Shown here in pieces: positions 8,443-16,032 of a DNA stretch of 43,619 nucleotides (position 1 is its first letter; each line of letters opens with the position of its first letter). This DNA comes from Candidatus Sphingomonas excrementigallinarum (GTDB taxonomy: Bacteria > Pseudomonadota > Alphaproteobacteria > Sphingomonadales > Sphingomonadaceae). The translations under genes and the position numbers were made by a program. A model generated the notes under the pieces. That model was not told the origin of the DNA and searched no databases. It saw only the letters and a list, made by a program, of their open reading frames with translations. The stretch spans positions 1-43,619 of the forward strand of contig DXIH01000091.1 of the NCBI GenBank assembly GCA_019112965.1, written 5' to 3'.

Positions 8443-8868
8443 ATGATCCCGCTGTTGCTAATCGCCTTGCAGGCGGCGCCCGCCGCTCCGCCGCCGGGGA
8501 CCGAGCGTTTTTCGATCCTGACGCACGATCCCTGTCCGCCCTCGGCCGGGACGGAGGCGGATATTCTGGTCTGTGGGCGGCGGTTGGGGAATGACCGGCT
8601 GCCACATGATCCGGACGCGCCGCCCGCCAAGCCGCTGATGTCCAATCCCGACTTGACCGGCGCGGGCGCGCTGGCGGCTGCCGGTACACCTTGCGCGGCG
8701 CGGCAGGGAGGATGTCAGGTCGGCATGGACATCCTCACACCCGCCCTGCTGCTCGCCAACGAAGCGCGGATCGGGATCAGCAGGATCGTCGACAAGATGC
8801 GCGACAAGAGCCGGCGCGTGCCGATCGCGCTCGACGATGCCGGGCCTCGGGGGCATCTGGAGCCCTGA
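8443..8868 (+). CDS. CGRR-motif secreted protein, paralogue 2
   Basis: 141 residues from the ATG at 8443, preceded by AAGGGGGA at 6 nt spacing; upstream in-frame starts would run through the previous gene. MIPLLLIALQAAPAAP is the signal-like start. All four cysteines of paralogue 1 are kept (DPCPP, ILVCGRR, GTPCAARQGGC), as are SNPDLTGAGALAAAGTPCAA and LLANEARIGISRIVDKMRDK and the identical GHLEP ending. The high similarity points to a fairly recent tandem duplication. The 16-bp gap to the gene before suggests one transcript. Function unknown. Confidence 0.75.
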   Translation: MIPLLLIALQAAPAAPPPGTERFSILTHDPCPPSAGTEADILVCGRRLGNDRLPHDPDAPPAKPLMSNPDLTGAGALAAAGTPCAARQGGCQVGMDILTPALLLANEARIGISRIVDKMRDKSRRVPIALDDAGPRGHLEP

Positions 8869-8888
8869 ATTTGCGCGAGTGCTGAGCC

Positions 8889-9302
8889 CCTCCCCTAAAG
8901 GGGAGGAATCCTCTGCAAAACTCCCTCTCCGCCATCCCGGCGAAGACCGGAATCCATTTGCGGGGCGACGGTAAGTTACTCTTATGGTTGCCCAACTGGA
9001 CCCCGGCCTCCGCCGGGGCGGTACATTTTCCTAGACCGTGCTGACGTTGCGTTGAGCCAAGGAGAGCCCCTCTCCTTCAGGGGAGGGGTTGGGGTGGGGC
9101 CTCGCCACGGGCTGCACGCTTGCGGAGGCGCCCCACCCCCCGGCCCCTCCCCTGAAGGGGAGGGGTGAGTTCATCTCATGTCATCATGCTCTAGGCGACG
9201 TGCGGACCTTCGCGGAGGAATCAAGGGAGAAATGGGGGCCTGTTCTCAGGCTGCGTACCTGTCGAAGCCACCACCCTCCGCCCCTCCCCTCCAGGGGAGG
9301 GG
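8889..9302. repeat. Cluster of CCCCTCCCCT palindromes in a convergent spacer
   Basis: This 450-bp gene-free spacer between convergent genes (8869-9318) holds at least five hairpins: 8889-8906 (CCTCCCCT arms), 9001-9018 (CCCCGGC arms), an imperfect one at 9067-9088, and 9144-9165 and 9281-9302 with perfect 10-bp CCCCTCCCCT arms. The units at 9067 and 9144 face each other with mirrored flanks (GGGGTGGGGC and GCCCCACCCC), a REPIN-like layout. No T-runs follow, but the structures could stop transcription from both sides. No gene is seen here. Confidence 0.75.
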
Positions 9303-9318
9303 AGATTATTGGACTTCA

Positions 9319-9885
9319 TCAGCCGCGCCGGACCTGGCGTCGCGAGCGTGCGGAGGGTGGCGGCAGGAACCAGTCGGCCAGCGTCATGCCCGTCTCCGCC
9401 ATCGCGCGCAGCACGACCTGACCCGCTGCGCGCGCATCGCTGAGCGCGTCATGGTGGCGGTGCTCCAGTTCTAGGAACGCCGCCAGCGTATTGAGCTTGT
9501 GATTGGGCAGCTCCGGCCAGGCGCGCCGCGCGATCGTCACACTGTCCAGCCAGCGCGCGGCGATGGGCGGCAGGGCGTCGCGCTCGCACGCGCGGCCCAG
9601 CGCGCCCTTGTCGAAGCTCGAATGCGCCACCGTCACCCGCCCGGCCAGATGCCCCGCCAGTTCGGGATGCAGCGCGGCAAAATTCGGCTTGCCCAGCACA
9701 TGGTCGGCGGTGATGCCATGGATGGCGACATTGAACGCGCTGAACTCGTCGCACGGGTCGACCAGCGTTTCATAGGTGAGCACTTCGACGCCCGCGGCAT
9801 AGCCGACGATGCCGATCTGGCAGATGCTGCTGGTCCGCGAACAGGCGGTTTCGACGTCGATGACCACGAAATCGGGGGAGATCAT
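9319..9885 (-). CDS. DEDDh 3'-5' exonuclease (DnaQ-like)
   Basis: 188 residues. All five catalytic positions of the DEDDh nuclease fold are visible: D10 and E12 (VIDVET), D92 (SSFDKGAL), and H145 and D150 (HRHHDALSDARAA). The ordering VAHSSFDKGAL then LNTLAAFLELEHRHHDALSDA is the standard one for stand-alone epsilon-like or RNase T-like exonucleases. It lacks the polymerase-binding C-terminal region of DnaQ, so it is probably a free exonuclease for DNA or RNA trimming rather than the replicative proofreader. The Arg-rich tail (SARSRRQVRRG) is unremarkable. AAAGG lies 7 nt before the start. Confidence 0.9.
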   Translation of the reverse strand: MISPDFVVIDVETACSRTSSICQIGIVGYAAGVEVLTYETLVDPCDEFSAFNVAIHGITADHVLGKPNFAALHPELAGHLAGRVTVAHSSFDKGALGRACERDALPPIAARWLDSVTIARRAWPELPNHKLNTLAAFLELEHRHHDALSDARAAGQVVLRAMAETGMTLADWFLPPPSARSRRQVRRG

Positions 9886-10007
9886 GAACGGCCTTTAGCG
9901 GCATTGCCCCATTCGAGCAATAAAAGGTCGCTGACCGGCTCGACAGCGACCGTTTCTATCCGCTACCGGCCTGCACTCAACAAACGCTCCGATACGGGAT
10001 TTGGACG

Positions 10008-11297
10008 ATGGGCGATGCTTTGCGAGTGGCTTTGGCGGGATTGGGCACGGTGGGGGGCGGCGTCATTCGCCTGCTCGATGCGAACCGTGACCTGATTACC
10101 CGGCGCGCCGGTCGCCCCATCGAAATCGTCGCCGTGTCCGCGCGCGACCGGACCAAGGATCGGGGCGTCGACCTGTCGCGCTTCGAATGGGTGGACGACA
10201 CCGCCGCGCTCGCCTCGCACCCGAACGCCGATGTCGTGGTCGAGCTGATCGGCGGGTCGGACGGCCCGGCGCTGACGCTGGCACGCACGGCGCTGGGGGC
10301 GGGACGCGGTTTCGTGACCGCCAACAAGGCGATGCTGGCGCATCACGGGCTGGAACTGGCACAAAAGGCCGAAGAATCCAACGCCGCGCTGAAGTTCGAG
10401 GCGGCGGTCGCGGGCGGCATCCCGGTCATCAAGGGCCTGCGCGAGGGCGCGGCCGCCAATGCCATTGCGCGGGTCTATGGCATCCTCAACGGCACCTGCA
10501 ATTTCATCCTGTCCAAGATGGAGGCCGAAGGCCGCGACTTCGCCGAGGTCTTGGCGGAGGCGCAGGCGCTGGGTTATGCCGAGGCGGACCCCAGCTTCGA
10601 TATCGACGGCGTCGATGCGGCGCACAAGCTGTCGATCCTGGCGGCCATCGCCTTCGGTACCCAGCCTGCCTTTGACGACGTCGCGATCGGCGGCGTGCGC
10701 CATGTGCTGGCCGCCGATATCGCGCAGGCGGCAGCGCTCGGTTACCGCGTGCGCCTGGTCGGCGTGGCGGAGGAGGGCGCGAACGGCCTGATCCAGCGGG
10801 TGCACCCGCATCTGGTACCGCTCGACCATCCGCTGGCGCATGTCACCGGCTCGACCAATGCGGTCGTCGCGGAGGGCAATTTCGTCGGCCGCCTGCTGTT
10901 CCAGGGCGCGGGCGCGGGCGATGGCCCGACCGCCAGCGCGGTGGTCGCCGACCTGATCGACATCGCGCGCGGCGAATATGGCGCATCCTTCGCCATGCCT
11001 GCGCACGAGCTGACCCCGGCGTCCAAGGCCGATAGCGGCGAGCGGCGCGGCCGGGCCTATCTGCGCTTCACGGTGCAGGATAAGGTCGGCGTCCTGGCCG
11101 AGATCGCCGCCGCGATGCGCGATGCCGGGGTGTCGATCGAAAGCCTGATCCAGCGCGGCGAGGCGGCGGACGGTGGCGTCATGATCGCCATCGTGACGCA
11201 TGAAGGGCCGGAACGCGCAGTCGCGCAGGCGCTGGAGCGGTTGCGGGGCAGCCAAAGCTTGGTCGGGCAGCCGTTGTTGATGCACATTCTAGGGTGA
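10008..11297 (+). CDS. hom: Homoserine dehydrogenase
   Basis: 429 residues. It reduces aspartate semialdehyde to homoserine, the branch point to threonine and methionine. The NAD(P)-binding start is GLGTVGGGV. The substrate domain shows GTCNFILSKM, then YAEADPSFDIDGVDAAHKL with the catalytic lysine. A C-terminal ACT domain (from about residue 350, YLRFTVQDKVGVLAEIAAAM) suggests feedback control, classically by threonine. No thrB, thrC or leader peptide is adjacent, so it is a single-gene unit. It is divergent from the exonuclease gene across about 120 bp. Confidence 0.97.
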   Translation: MGDALRVALAGLGTVGGGVIRLLDANRDLITRRAGRPIEIVAVSARDRTKDRGVDLSRFEWVDDTAALASHPNADVVVELIGGSDGPALTLARTALGAGRGFVTANKAMLAHHGLELAQKAEESNAALKFEAAVAGGIPVIKGLREGAAANAIARVYGILNGTCNFILSKMEAEGRDFAEVLAEAQALGYAEADPSFDIDGVDAAHKLSILAAIAFGTQPAFDDVAIGGVRHVLAADIAQAAALGYRVRLVGVAEEGANGLIQRVHPHLVPLDHPLAHVTGSTNAVVAEGNFVGRLLFQGAGAGDGPTASAVVADLIDIARGEYGASFAMPAHELTPASKADSGERRGRAYLRFTVQDKVGVLAEIAAAMRDAGVSIESLIQRGEAADGGVMIAIVTHEGPERAVAQALERLRGSQSLVGQPLLMHILG

Positions 11298-11307
11298 GGT
11301 TTTTGAT

Positions 11308-11454
11308 GAGGGTAAGGTCTCTGCGAGGCTCCTTACCCTCCCCCAACCCCTCCCGCCTGCGGGAGGGGAGCGGCTAGTACGCGGGTGTGAATTTCTGAAA
11401 CTCCCCTCCCGCAAGCGGGAGGGGATGGGGGAGGGCAGGGTGTCTCACCGAGCC
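11308..11454. repeat. Paired palindromic repeat (family A) at a convergent junction
   Basis: A perfect 10-bp hairpin (11308-11317 with 11331-11340) is followed by two CCCCTCCCGC/GCGGGAGGGG hairpins at 11347-11368 and 11403-11424 and a conserved tail to 11454 (agggcagggtgtctcaccga). The same two units and tail recur at 31686-31790 in swapped order. The pair fills the gap between hom and the oxygenase gene and may stop transcription in both directions. Confidence 0.75.
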
Positions 11455-11461
11455 CGCCCTA

Positions 11462-12418
11462 TCACTTCTTAATCAACCCGATCTCGACCAGCCGCTCGAA
11501 CAGATAGTCGTGCGCGGTGATCGGCTCCGGGTAACGATCCGGGTGCCCCTCGCTCACCGTCCCCGGCAGCGTCTTGATGAGGAAGTCCGGCGCGGGGTGC
11601 AGGAAGAAGGGCATTGAATAGCGCGAGAAGCTGCGCCGCTCGACCGGCGGGTTGACCACCCGGTGCGTGGTCGAGGGCAGGACATGGTTGGTCAACCGCT
11701 GCAGCATGTCGCCGACATTGACCACCATCGCGCCCTCGGGCGGACGGATGGCCAGCCACTCGCCCGAATCGCGGTCGAGCAGTTCCAGCCCCGCTTCCTC
11801 GGCCCCCAGCAACAGGGTGATGAGGTTGATATCCTCATGCGCCCCCGCCCGCACGCCCTCGGCATCGGCCGGGATCGGCGGATAGTGGAGCAGGCGCAGG
11901 ACCGAGTTGCCGTCCTTCACGGCCGGGTCGAACCAGTTCGGCTCCAGCTTCAGATGGCGTGCGATGGCGGAGAGCAGTCGGTCGCCTGCCCGGTCGAAGG
12001 CCGAGAAGAGTTCGACGAAATCCTCGCGAAACCCCTCGGGCCGGTCGGGCCAGATATTGGCGGGCATCCGGTCGGCATAAGGGTGGCCCTCGGGCAGCTC
12101 GCGGCCGACGTGCCAGAATTCCTTCAGGTCGACGACCTTGGCATCCTTGGCGATTTCGGTCTTGAACGGGGTGTAGCCGCGCGCGCCGCCGCCGCCGGGG
12201 ACATGGTAAGCGCGCTTCTCATCCTCGGGCAGGTCGAACAGCGCCTTGGTCTGCGTCCAGGCGCGGTCGATCAGGTCGGCGGGGACGCCGTGATCGGCGA
12301 CGATCGCGAAGCCGAACCGCTCGAACGATTGGCCCAGCGCGGCGGCAAAGCCTTCGGGGTCACGGTCCTGGTCGGCGAGGCTGAGCGTCGGAACCTCGGC
12401 GGAGCGGGTGTCGGTCAT
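11462..12418 (-). CDS. 2-oxoglutarate/Fe(II) oxygenase, isopenicillin N synthase-like
   Basis: About 318 residues from the ATG at 12418 (MTDTRSAEVPTLSL). The N-terminal DIOX_N part includes ERFGFAIVADHGVP. The iron facial triad is H194 and D196 (GAHEDINLITLL) plus H252 (STTHRVVNPP), and the 2OG-binding Arg lies in RYSMPFF just after. These are typical of the bacterial isopenicillin N synthase-like oxygenases, which oxidise small molecules and are often annotated without a known substrate. No biosynthetic cluster surrounds it, so no substrate can be proposed. An upstream in-frame ATG at 12472 would add a basic segment and is less likely. It is 70 bp downstream of a lipoprotein gene on the same strand. 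Confidence 0.92.
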   Translation of the reverse strand: MTDTRSAEVPTLSLADQDRDPEGFAAALGQSFERFGFAIVADHGVPADLIDRAWTQTKALFDLPEDEKRAYHVPGGGGARGYTPFKTEIAKDAKVVDLKEFWHVGRELPEGHPYADRMPANIWPDRPEGFREDFVELFSAFDRAGDRLLSAIARHLKLEPNWFDPAVKDGNSVLRLLHYPPIPADAEGVRAGAHEDINLITLLLGAEEAGLELLDRDSGEWLAIRPPEGAMVVNVGDMLQRLTNHVLPSTTHRVVNPPVERRSFSRYSMPFFLHPAPDFLIKTLPGTVSEGHPDRYPEPITAHDYLFERLVEIGLIKK

Positions 12419-12488
12419 GGCGATATGTCCAGAAAAACGAATAGGCTGGCCTCTATATAACGCGCCCGTCATCCGCGAACAGGGTGCG

Positions 12489-12986
12489 TCATCCGCCTAG
12501 CGTGATCGTCCCCGTCGATCGATCGCCGCCTGCGGGGCGCAGGTCGAGGCGGAAGGATTTCTCCTCCGCCGTCTTGCCGACCAGCGCGCCGCCCCGATCG
12601 GTGAGGGTGAAGTCGGCCTCGTCCATCTTGTCGCGGAACCAGTCGCGCACGGTCGCCGGATCGGCCGGGCTGTCGAAGGTCATGGTGAACGCCTTGTCGC
12701 GCCCATTGCCGACATCGACGTTGCGGATCGTCGAGCCGGGATAGAGGTGCACGCCGTTCAGTTCGAAATTATCGGCTTCCATCGACACCTTGGGCAGCTT
12801 GAACGCACCCGAAAAGCCCGGCAGCGCCAGCTTCACTTCGCCCGACTTGCCATCGACCGACGCCAGCGTCTCGCCGTCCGAACTGTTCACGGTGATCGAC
12901 GTGCCCTGGCTGGGCCGATCGCAAGCGGACAGCGCCAGCGCCGCCAGCAGCGGGAGGGCGAGGGGCGAGCGGGACAGGATGGACAT
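12489..12986 (-). CDS. Predicted lipoprotein, unknown function
   Basis: 165 residues. The signal peptide MSILSRSPLALPLLAALALSAC ends in a lipobox (LSAC, Cys22), so the protein is probably lipid-anchored. The mature part holds an INRNDVD-like region without known motifs: VDGKSGEVKLALPGFSGAFKLP, then LYPGSTIRNVDVG, an FTMTFDSPADPATVRDWFRDKM helix and a final beta-rich part. The pattern resembles sphingomonad lipoproteins of unknown function. It precedes the oxygenase gene by 70 bp on the same strand and is divergent from a methyltransferase gene. Confidence 0.8.
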   Translation of the reverse strand: MSILSRSPLALPLLAALALSACDRPSQGTSITVNSSDGETLASVDGKSGEVKLALPGFSGAFKLPKVSMEADNFELNGVHLYPGSTIRNVDVGNGRDKAFTMTFDSPADPATVRDWFRDKMDEADFTLTDRGGALVGKTAEEKSFRLDLRPAGGDRSTGTITLGG

Positions 12987-13136
12987 GGCGATAAACTCCT
13001 TACGCGTCCTGTGGGCCGAGATGGCTGACCGGGGATTGTCGGCCTGCTATGCTTTAGCCACGCTGAATGTCCGCCTTTAACAGTTGGATGGCGCTGTCGG
13101 TGCCAGGGGCGCGGCAATGCTGGAAGGAACCATGCG

Positions 13137-13718
13137 GTGACGACCGACACATCCGAAGGCTGGGATGCCGTTGCGAAGACGTTCATGGCGGTTCGTTCGG
13201 AGGTCGGTGCGAACATCGTTCGCCGCTGGGCGATGGACGCCTTCCCGCCATCGACGGCGATCCTCGACCTGGGTTGCGGCTCCGGAATGCCGATCGCGCG
13301 GGCGTTGGTTGACGAGGGCTTTTCAGTATGGGGGATCGATGCGTCATCCTCACTCCTTGCCGCCTATCGCGCCCATTTTCCCGACATGCCCGCCCTTTGC
13401 GAGCCGGTGCAGGGCAGCGAGCTATTCGGGCGACGCTTTGCCGGTGTCGTGGCGATCGGCCTGATCTTCCTGTTGGCGGAGCCCGATCAAGACAGGCTGC
13501 TGGAGAAGGTGGCGAAGGTGCTGGAACCGGGTGGACGCTTCCTGTTCAGTGCCCCGCATCAGCGATGCGAATGGCGCGACAGCCTGACCGGGCGCGTTTC
13601 CCGTTCGCTGGGGGCGTCGGCCTATGCGGAACGGTTGCAGGCGTGCGGGCTGGTTCTGGCCGATCGCCTGACCGATGAAGGACAGAATCATTATTACGAC
13701 GCGGTGAAACCCGGCTGA
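13137..13718 (+). CDS. Class I SAM-dependent methyltransferase
   Basis: 193 residues starting at GTG, with GGAAGGA 8 nt upstream. SAM-binding motif I is AILDLGCGSGMPIARAL (about residues 42-58), the acidic loop follows at VWGIDASSSLLAAYR, and VLEPGGRFLFSAP is the usual post-motif segment. This is the Methyltransf_11/25 type, which acts on small molecules or other substrates not deducible from sequence. It is a stand-alone gene, divergent from the lipoprotein gene, and is followed by an MFS transporter on the same strand 87 bp on. Confidence 0.9.
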   Translation: MTTDTSEGWDAVAKTFMAVRSEVGANIVRRWAMDAFPPSTAILDLGCGSGMPIARALVDEGFSVWGIDASSSLLAAYRAHFPDMPALCEPVQGSELFGRRFAGVVAIGLIFLLAEPDQDRLLEKVAKVLEPGGRFLFSAPHQRCEWRDSLTGRVSRSLGASAYAERLQACGLVLADRLTDEGQNHYYDAVKPG

Positions 13719-13805
13719 CCTTGGAAGCCGGAAGGGCAACCATGAGGCGGCCGCCGGGTTTTCCCGGTTTCCCTCTCCGTCCATCTCCCCTATGTGGCAG
13801 CCATC

Positions 13806-15053
13806 ATGTCCGAATCCCGTTCCGTTGATCCGGTGACGCCCGTCACCGCCGAGCCCCCCGGTGCGCCCATCGGCTTTGTCGAGTTCGTTCTGCTGATCGC
13901 GGCGCTGATGGCGCTGACCGCGTTGGGAATCGATTCGATGCTGCCCGCGCTGCCTGCCATCGGGGAGGCGCTGGGGGCGTCGCCTGCTGCACGGCCGTTC
14001 GTCGTCACGGCGTTTCTGATCGGTTTCGGCGTGGCGCAGCTGGTGCATGGGCCGCTGGCCGATCGCTATGGACGGCGGCGGGTGCTGATCGTCGCGCTCG
14101 TCATCTACATCATCGCCAACGGGGCGTCGGCGGTCGCGGGCAGCTTTACCCTGTTGCTGGTCGCGCGGGTCTGTGCGGGTGCGGCGATCGCGGCGACACG
14201 GGTGGCGACGGTGGCGCTGGTCCGCGACTGCTATCACGGGCGCGCCATGGCGCAGGTCATGTCGATCGCCTTCATGGTGTTCATGATCGTGCCGATCCTG
14301 GCGCCTGCGTTCGGCGAGTTGGTGCTGCTGTTCGGCAATTGGCGGCTGATCTTCTGGACGATCGCGGGGCTCGCGACGCTGGTCTTGGCCTGGTTCTCGC
14401 TGCGCATGCCCGAGACGCTGGCGGCGGAGGCGCAACTGCCCATCTCCGCCTCGCGGATCGTCGGCGGCTGGCGCGAGACGCTCGGCGACCGGCTGTCGCT
14501 CGGCTATACGCTGGCGGCGACCGCCTTGATGGCGGCGCTCTATGGCTATCTCAATTCGGTGCAACCGATCATGGCGCAGACCTTCGGACGCGAAAAGCTG
14601 CTGGCGCTGATCTTCGCCACCACTTCGGTCACGATGGCGGCGGCGAACCTGCTCAATTCGCGGATCGTCATGCGGCTGGGCACGCGCCTCATCAGCCACA
14701 GCTCGGTCACGATCCTGATCGTCGTGTCGGCGATCCACCTTGCGATCGCGCATTTCGGCGGCGAGTCGCTGATCGTCTTCGCGGTGCTCCAGGCGATCAC
14801 GATGGCGTGCTTCGGTCTGGCGACCTCCAATTTCTCGTCGATGGCGATGGAGAATATGGGGCGGATCGCCGGGACCGCATCGAGCGTCCAGGGCTTTACC
14901 AGCGTCACCATCGGCTCGGTGATCGGTGCCGGGATCGGCCAGGCCTATGACGGGACGACGCAGCCGCTGACCCTGGGCTTCCTGCTCGCCGGATGCGCGG
15001 CCTTTGCCTTCGTCTTTGCGACCGAGCGCGGGCGGATGTTCCGCCCCGCCTGA
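13806..15053 (+). CDS. MFS exporter, Bcr/CflA drug-resistance type
   Basis: About 415 residues from the ATG at 13806; a GTG at 13794 would add four residues. Twelve hydrophobic segments are readable. After the first (FVEFVLLIAALMALTALGIDSMLPALPAI) comes the family's loop 2-3 motif GPLADRYGRRRVL, and the motif C region reads ARVCAGAAIAATRVATVALVRDCY. These fit the Bcr/CflA subfamily, proton-driven exporters of drugs or small metabolites such as bicyclomycin, chloramphenicol or cysteine. The true substrate is unknown. The preceding methyltransferase might be functionally linked, but only position suggests it. Confidence 0.92.
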   Translation: MSESRSVDPVTPVTAEPPGAPIGFVEFVLLIAALMALTALGIDSMLPALPAIGEALGASPAARPFVVTAFLIGFGVAQLVHGPLADRYGRRRVLIVALVIYIIANGASAVAGSFTLLLVARVCAGAAIAATRVATVALVRDCYHGRAMAQVMSIAFMVFMIVPILAPAFGELVLLFGNWRLIFWTIAGLATLVLAWFSLRMPETLAAEAQLPISASRIVGGWRETLGDRLSLGYTLAATALMAALYGYLNSVQPIMAQTFGREKLLALIFATTSVTMAAANLLNSRIVMRLGTRLISHSSVTILIVVSAIHLAIAHFGGESLIVFAVLQAITMACFGLATSNFSSMAMENMGRIAGTASSVQGFTSVTIGSVIGAGIGQAYDGTTQPLTLGFLLAGCAAFAFVFATERGRMFRPA

Positions 15054-15071
15054 CGTCTGCCGATCGAGGCC

Positions 15072-15105
15072 GGGGGAACCGCCCGGCCCGCCCCCGTGTT
15101 CCCCC
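15072..15105 (+). terminator. Possible terminator hairpin after the MFS gene
   Basis: GGGGGAAC (15072-15079) pairs with GTTCCCCC (15098-15105) around an 18-nt GC-rich loop, 18 bp after the transporter stop. No T-run follows, so it would be a weak or Rho-assisted stop. Confidence 0.35.
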
Positions 15106-15129
15106 TCCACAGTTCAAGAGGAGGCAGTG

Positions 15130-15471
15130 ATGGGCGGACATCAGGTTCCAAGCCAGGGACCCGGCGACGATGGCTGGGACGAAGAAGGCTATGACGAAAG
15201 CCAGCGCGCCGAAATTCTGGAGGTGACGCGCGACGGCCCCAGCGACGGCGTGCTGCTGACCGATATCGAACCCGATCTGGGCGACGACAGCGTCGAGGAC
15301 GAGCCGATCGGCGAGCTCGACATGGACTCCGAAGCGGTCGGGACCAGCGATGCCTCGGTCGATATGGATGCCGAGGATATCGACGAGGACGATCTCCAGG
15401 AAGATTTCGAGGGCGACACGGTGGCTGACGGCGATATCGACGACGCCGACGACACCGCCCTGCGGCCATGA
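15130..15471 (+). CDS. Very acidic small protein, unknown function
   Basis: 113 residues from the ATG at 15130, preceded by AGAGGAGG at 6 nt. Asp and Glu make up roughly a third of the chain, and runs such as EDIDEDDLQEDFEGD leave no hydrophobic core or membrane segment. SQRAEILEVTRDGPSDGVLLTDIEPDLGDD is the most sequence-like part. It is likely a soluble, largely disordered protein; it resembles uncharacterised acidic proteins of sphingomonads. Its stop overlaps the start of the lipoprotein gene that follows (ATGA), so the two are translationally coupled. Confidence 0.75.
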   Translation: MGGHQVPSQGPGDDGWDEEGYDESQRAEILEVTRDGPSDGVLLTDIEPDLGDDSVEDEPIGELDMDSEAVGTSDASVDMDAEDIDEDDLQEDFEGDTVADGDIDDADDTALRP

Positions 15472-15800
15472 ACGGCCTGCCGATCGCCCTGGCGGCGGGC
15501 GGGATCGTGTTGGTCGGTTGTTCGACCATGCCCGATCCGCGTGCCGCCTCGACCCTGCCGCCGATGGTCTCGACGACCTTCCAGTGCGAGAATGGCAGCA
15601 GCTTCTGGGTGCGCTTCGACAATCGCGACGACAGCGCGCTGGTGCGCTTCGGAGACGATCTGGAGATGCGGCTGGAGGGGCAGCGTGTCGCATCCGGCAT
15701 CCACTATGCCGGTTTTGGTCACGACCTGCGCGGCAAGGGGGGTGAGGTTGTTTTGACACGCCCCACGGGTGATTCCGTACGTTGTACCGCCGCGAGGTAA
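15468..15800 (+). CDS. MliC-like lysozyme-inhibitor lipoprotein
   Basis: 110 residues. A signal peptide ends in a lipobox (VLVGC, Cys18). The rest is one MliC domain: FQCENGSSFWVRF, then LEMRLEGQRVASGIHYAG and KGGEVVLTRP, with C40 and C106 placed for the conserved disulfide. In MliC/PliC proteins a Ser and a Lys 14 residues apart enter the lysozyme active site; S76 and K90 here have exactly that spacing. The likely role is protection of peptidoglycan from C-type lysozyme at the envelope, which is inference from family membership. It overlaps the acidic-protein gene by four bases. Confidence 0.8.
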   Translation: MNGLPIALAAGGIVLVGCSTMPDPRAASTLPPMVSTTFQCENGSSFWVRFDNRDDSALVRFGDDLEMRLEGQRVASGIHYAGFGHDLRGKGGEVVLTRPTGDSVRCTAAR

Positions 15801-15829
15801 GGACGGGGTACGGAAACGAGGCTGAAAAG

Positions 15830-15845
15830 TGGCGGAAATCCGCCA
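15830..15845. other. Perfect palindrome after the MliC gene
   Basis: TGGCGGA-AA-TCCGCCA is a perfect 7-bp inverted repeat 30 bp after the MliC-like stop. It is not followed by a T-run. The remaining bases to 16032 hold the leader of the porin-like gene; I see no convincing promoter or gene there. Confidence 0.4.
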
Positions 15846-16032
15846 TTGCCGCATTCCGCCCCCAATTGGTTCATCTTGATGACAGGAAGTGTGGCTCTGG
15901 CGCCACAGGTTCCGGCAAGGCGACCAAAAATCTCAAATCGTGTGCAACCCCTGCGCGTCTAGCCGGTTAAGCGGGCCTGGGCTGAGCGGTTCGATCCGCC
16001 GCCCCACATAGAATAAGAGAAGGGTATCTCAC

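Noticed and set aside
8889..9302. CRISPR-like array
   Set aside because: Repeats are palindromes at irregular spacing without constant spacers, and no cas genes are near.
13422..15110. 562-residue minus frame opposite the methyltransferase and MFS genes
   Set aside because: Arg/Gln/Asp-rich shadow; the plus strand shows the SAM motif and transporter helices.
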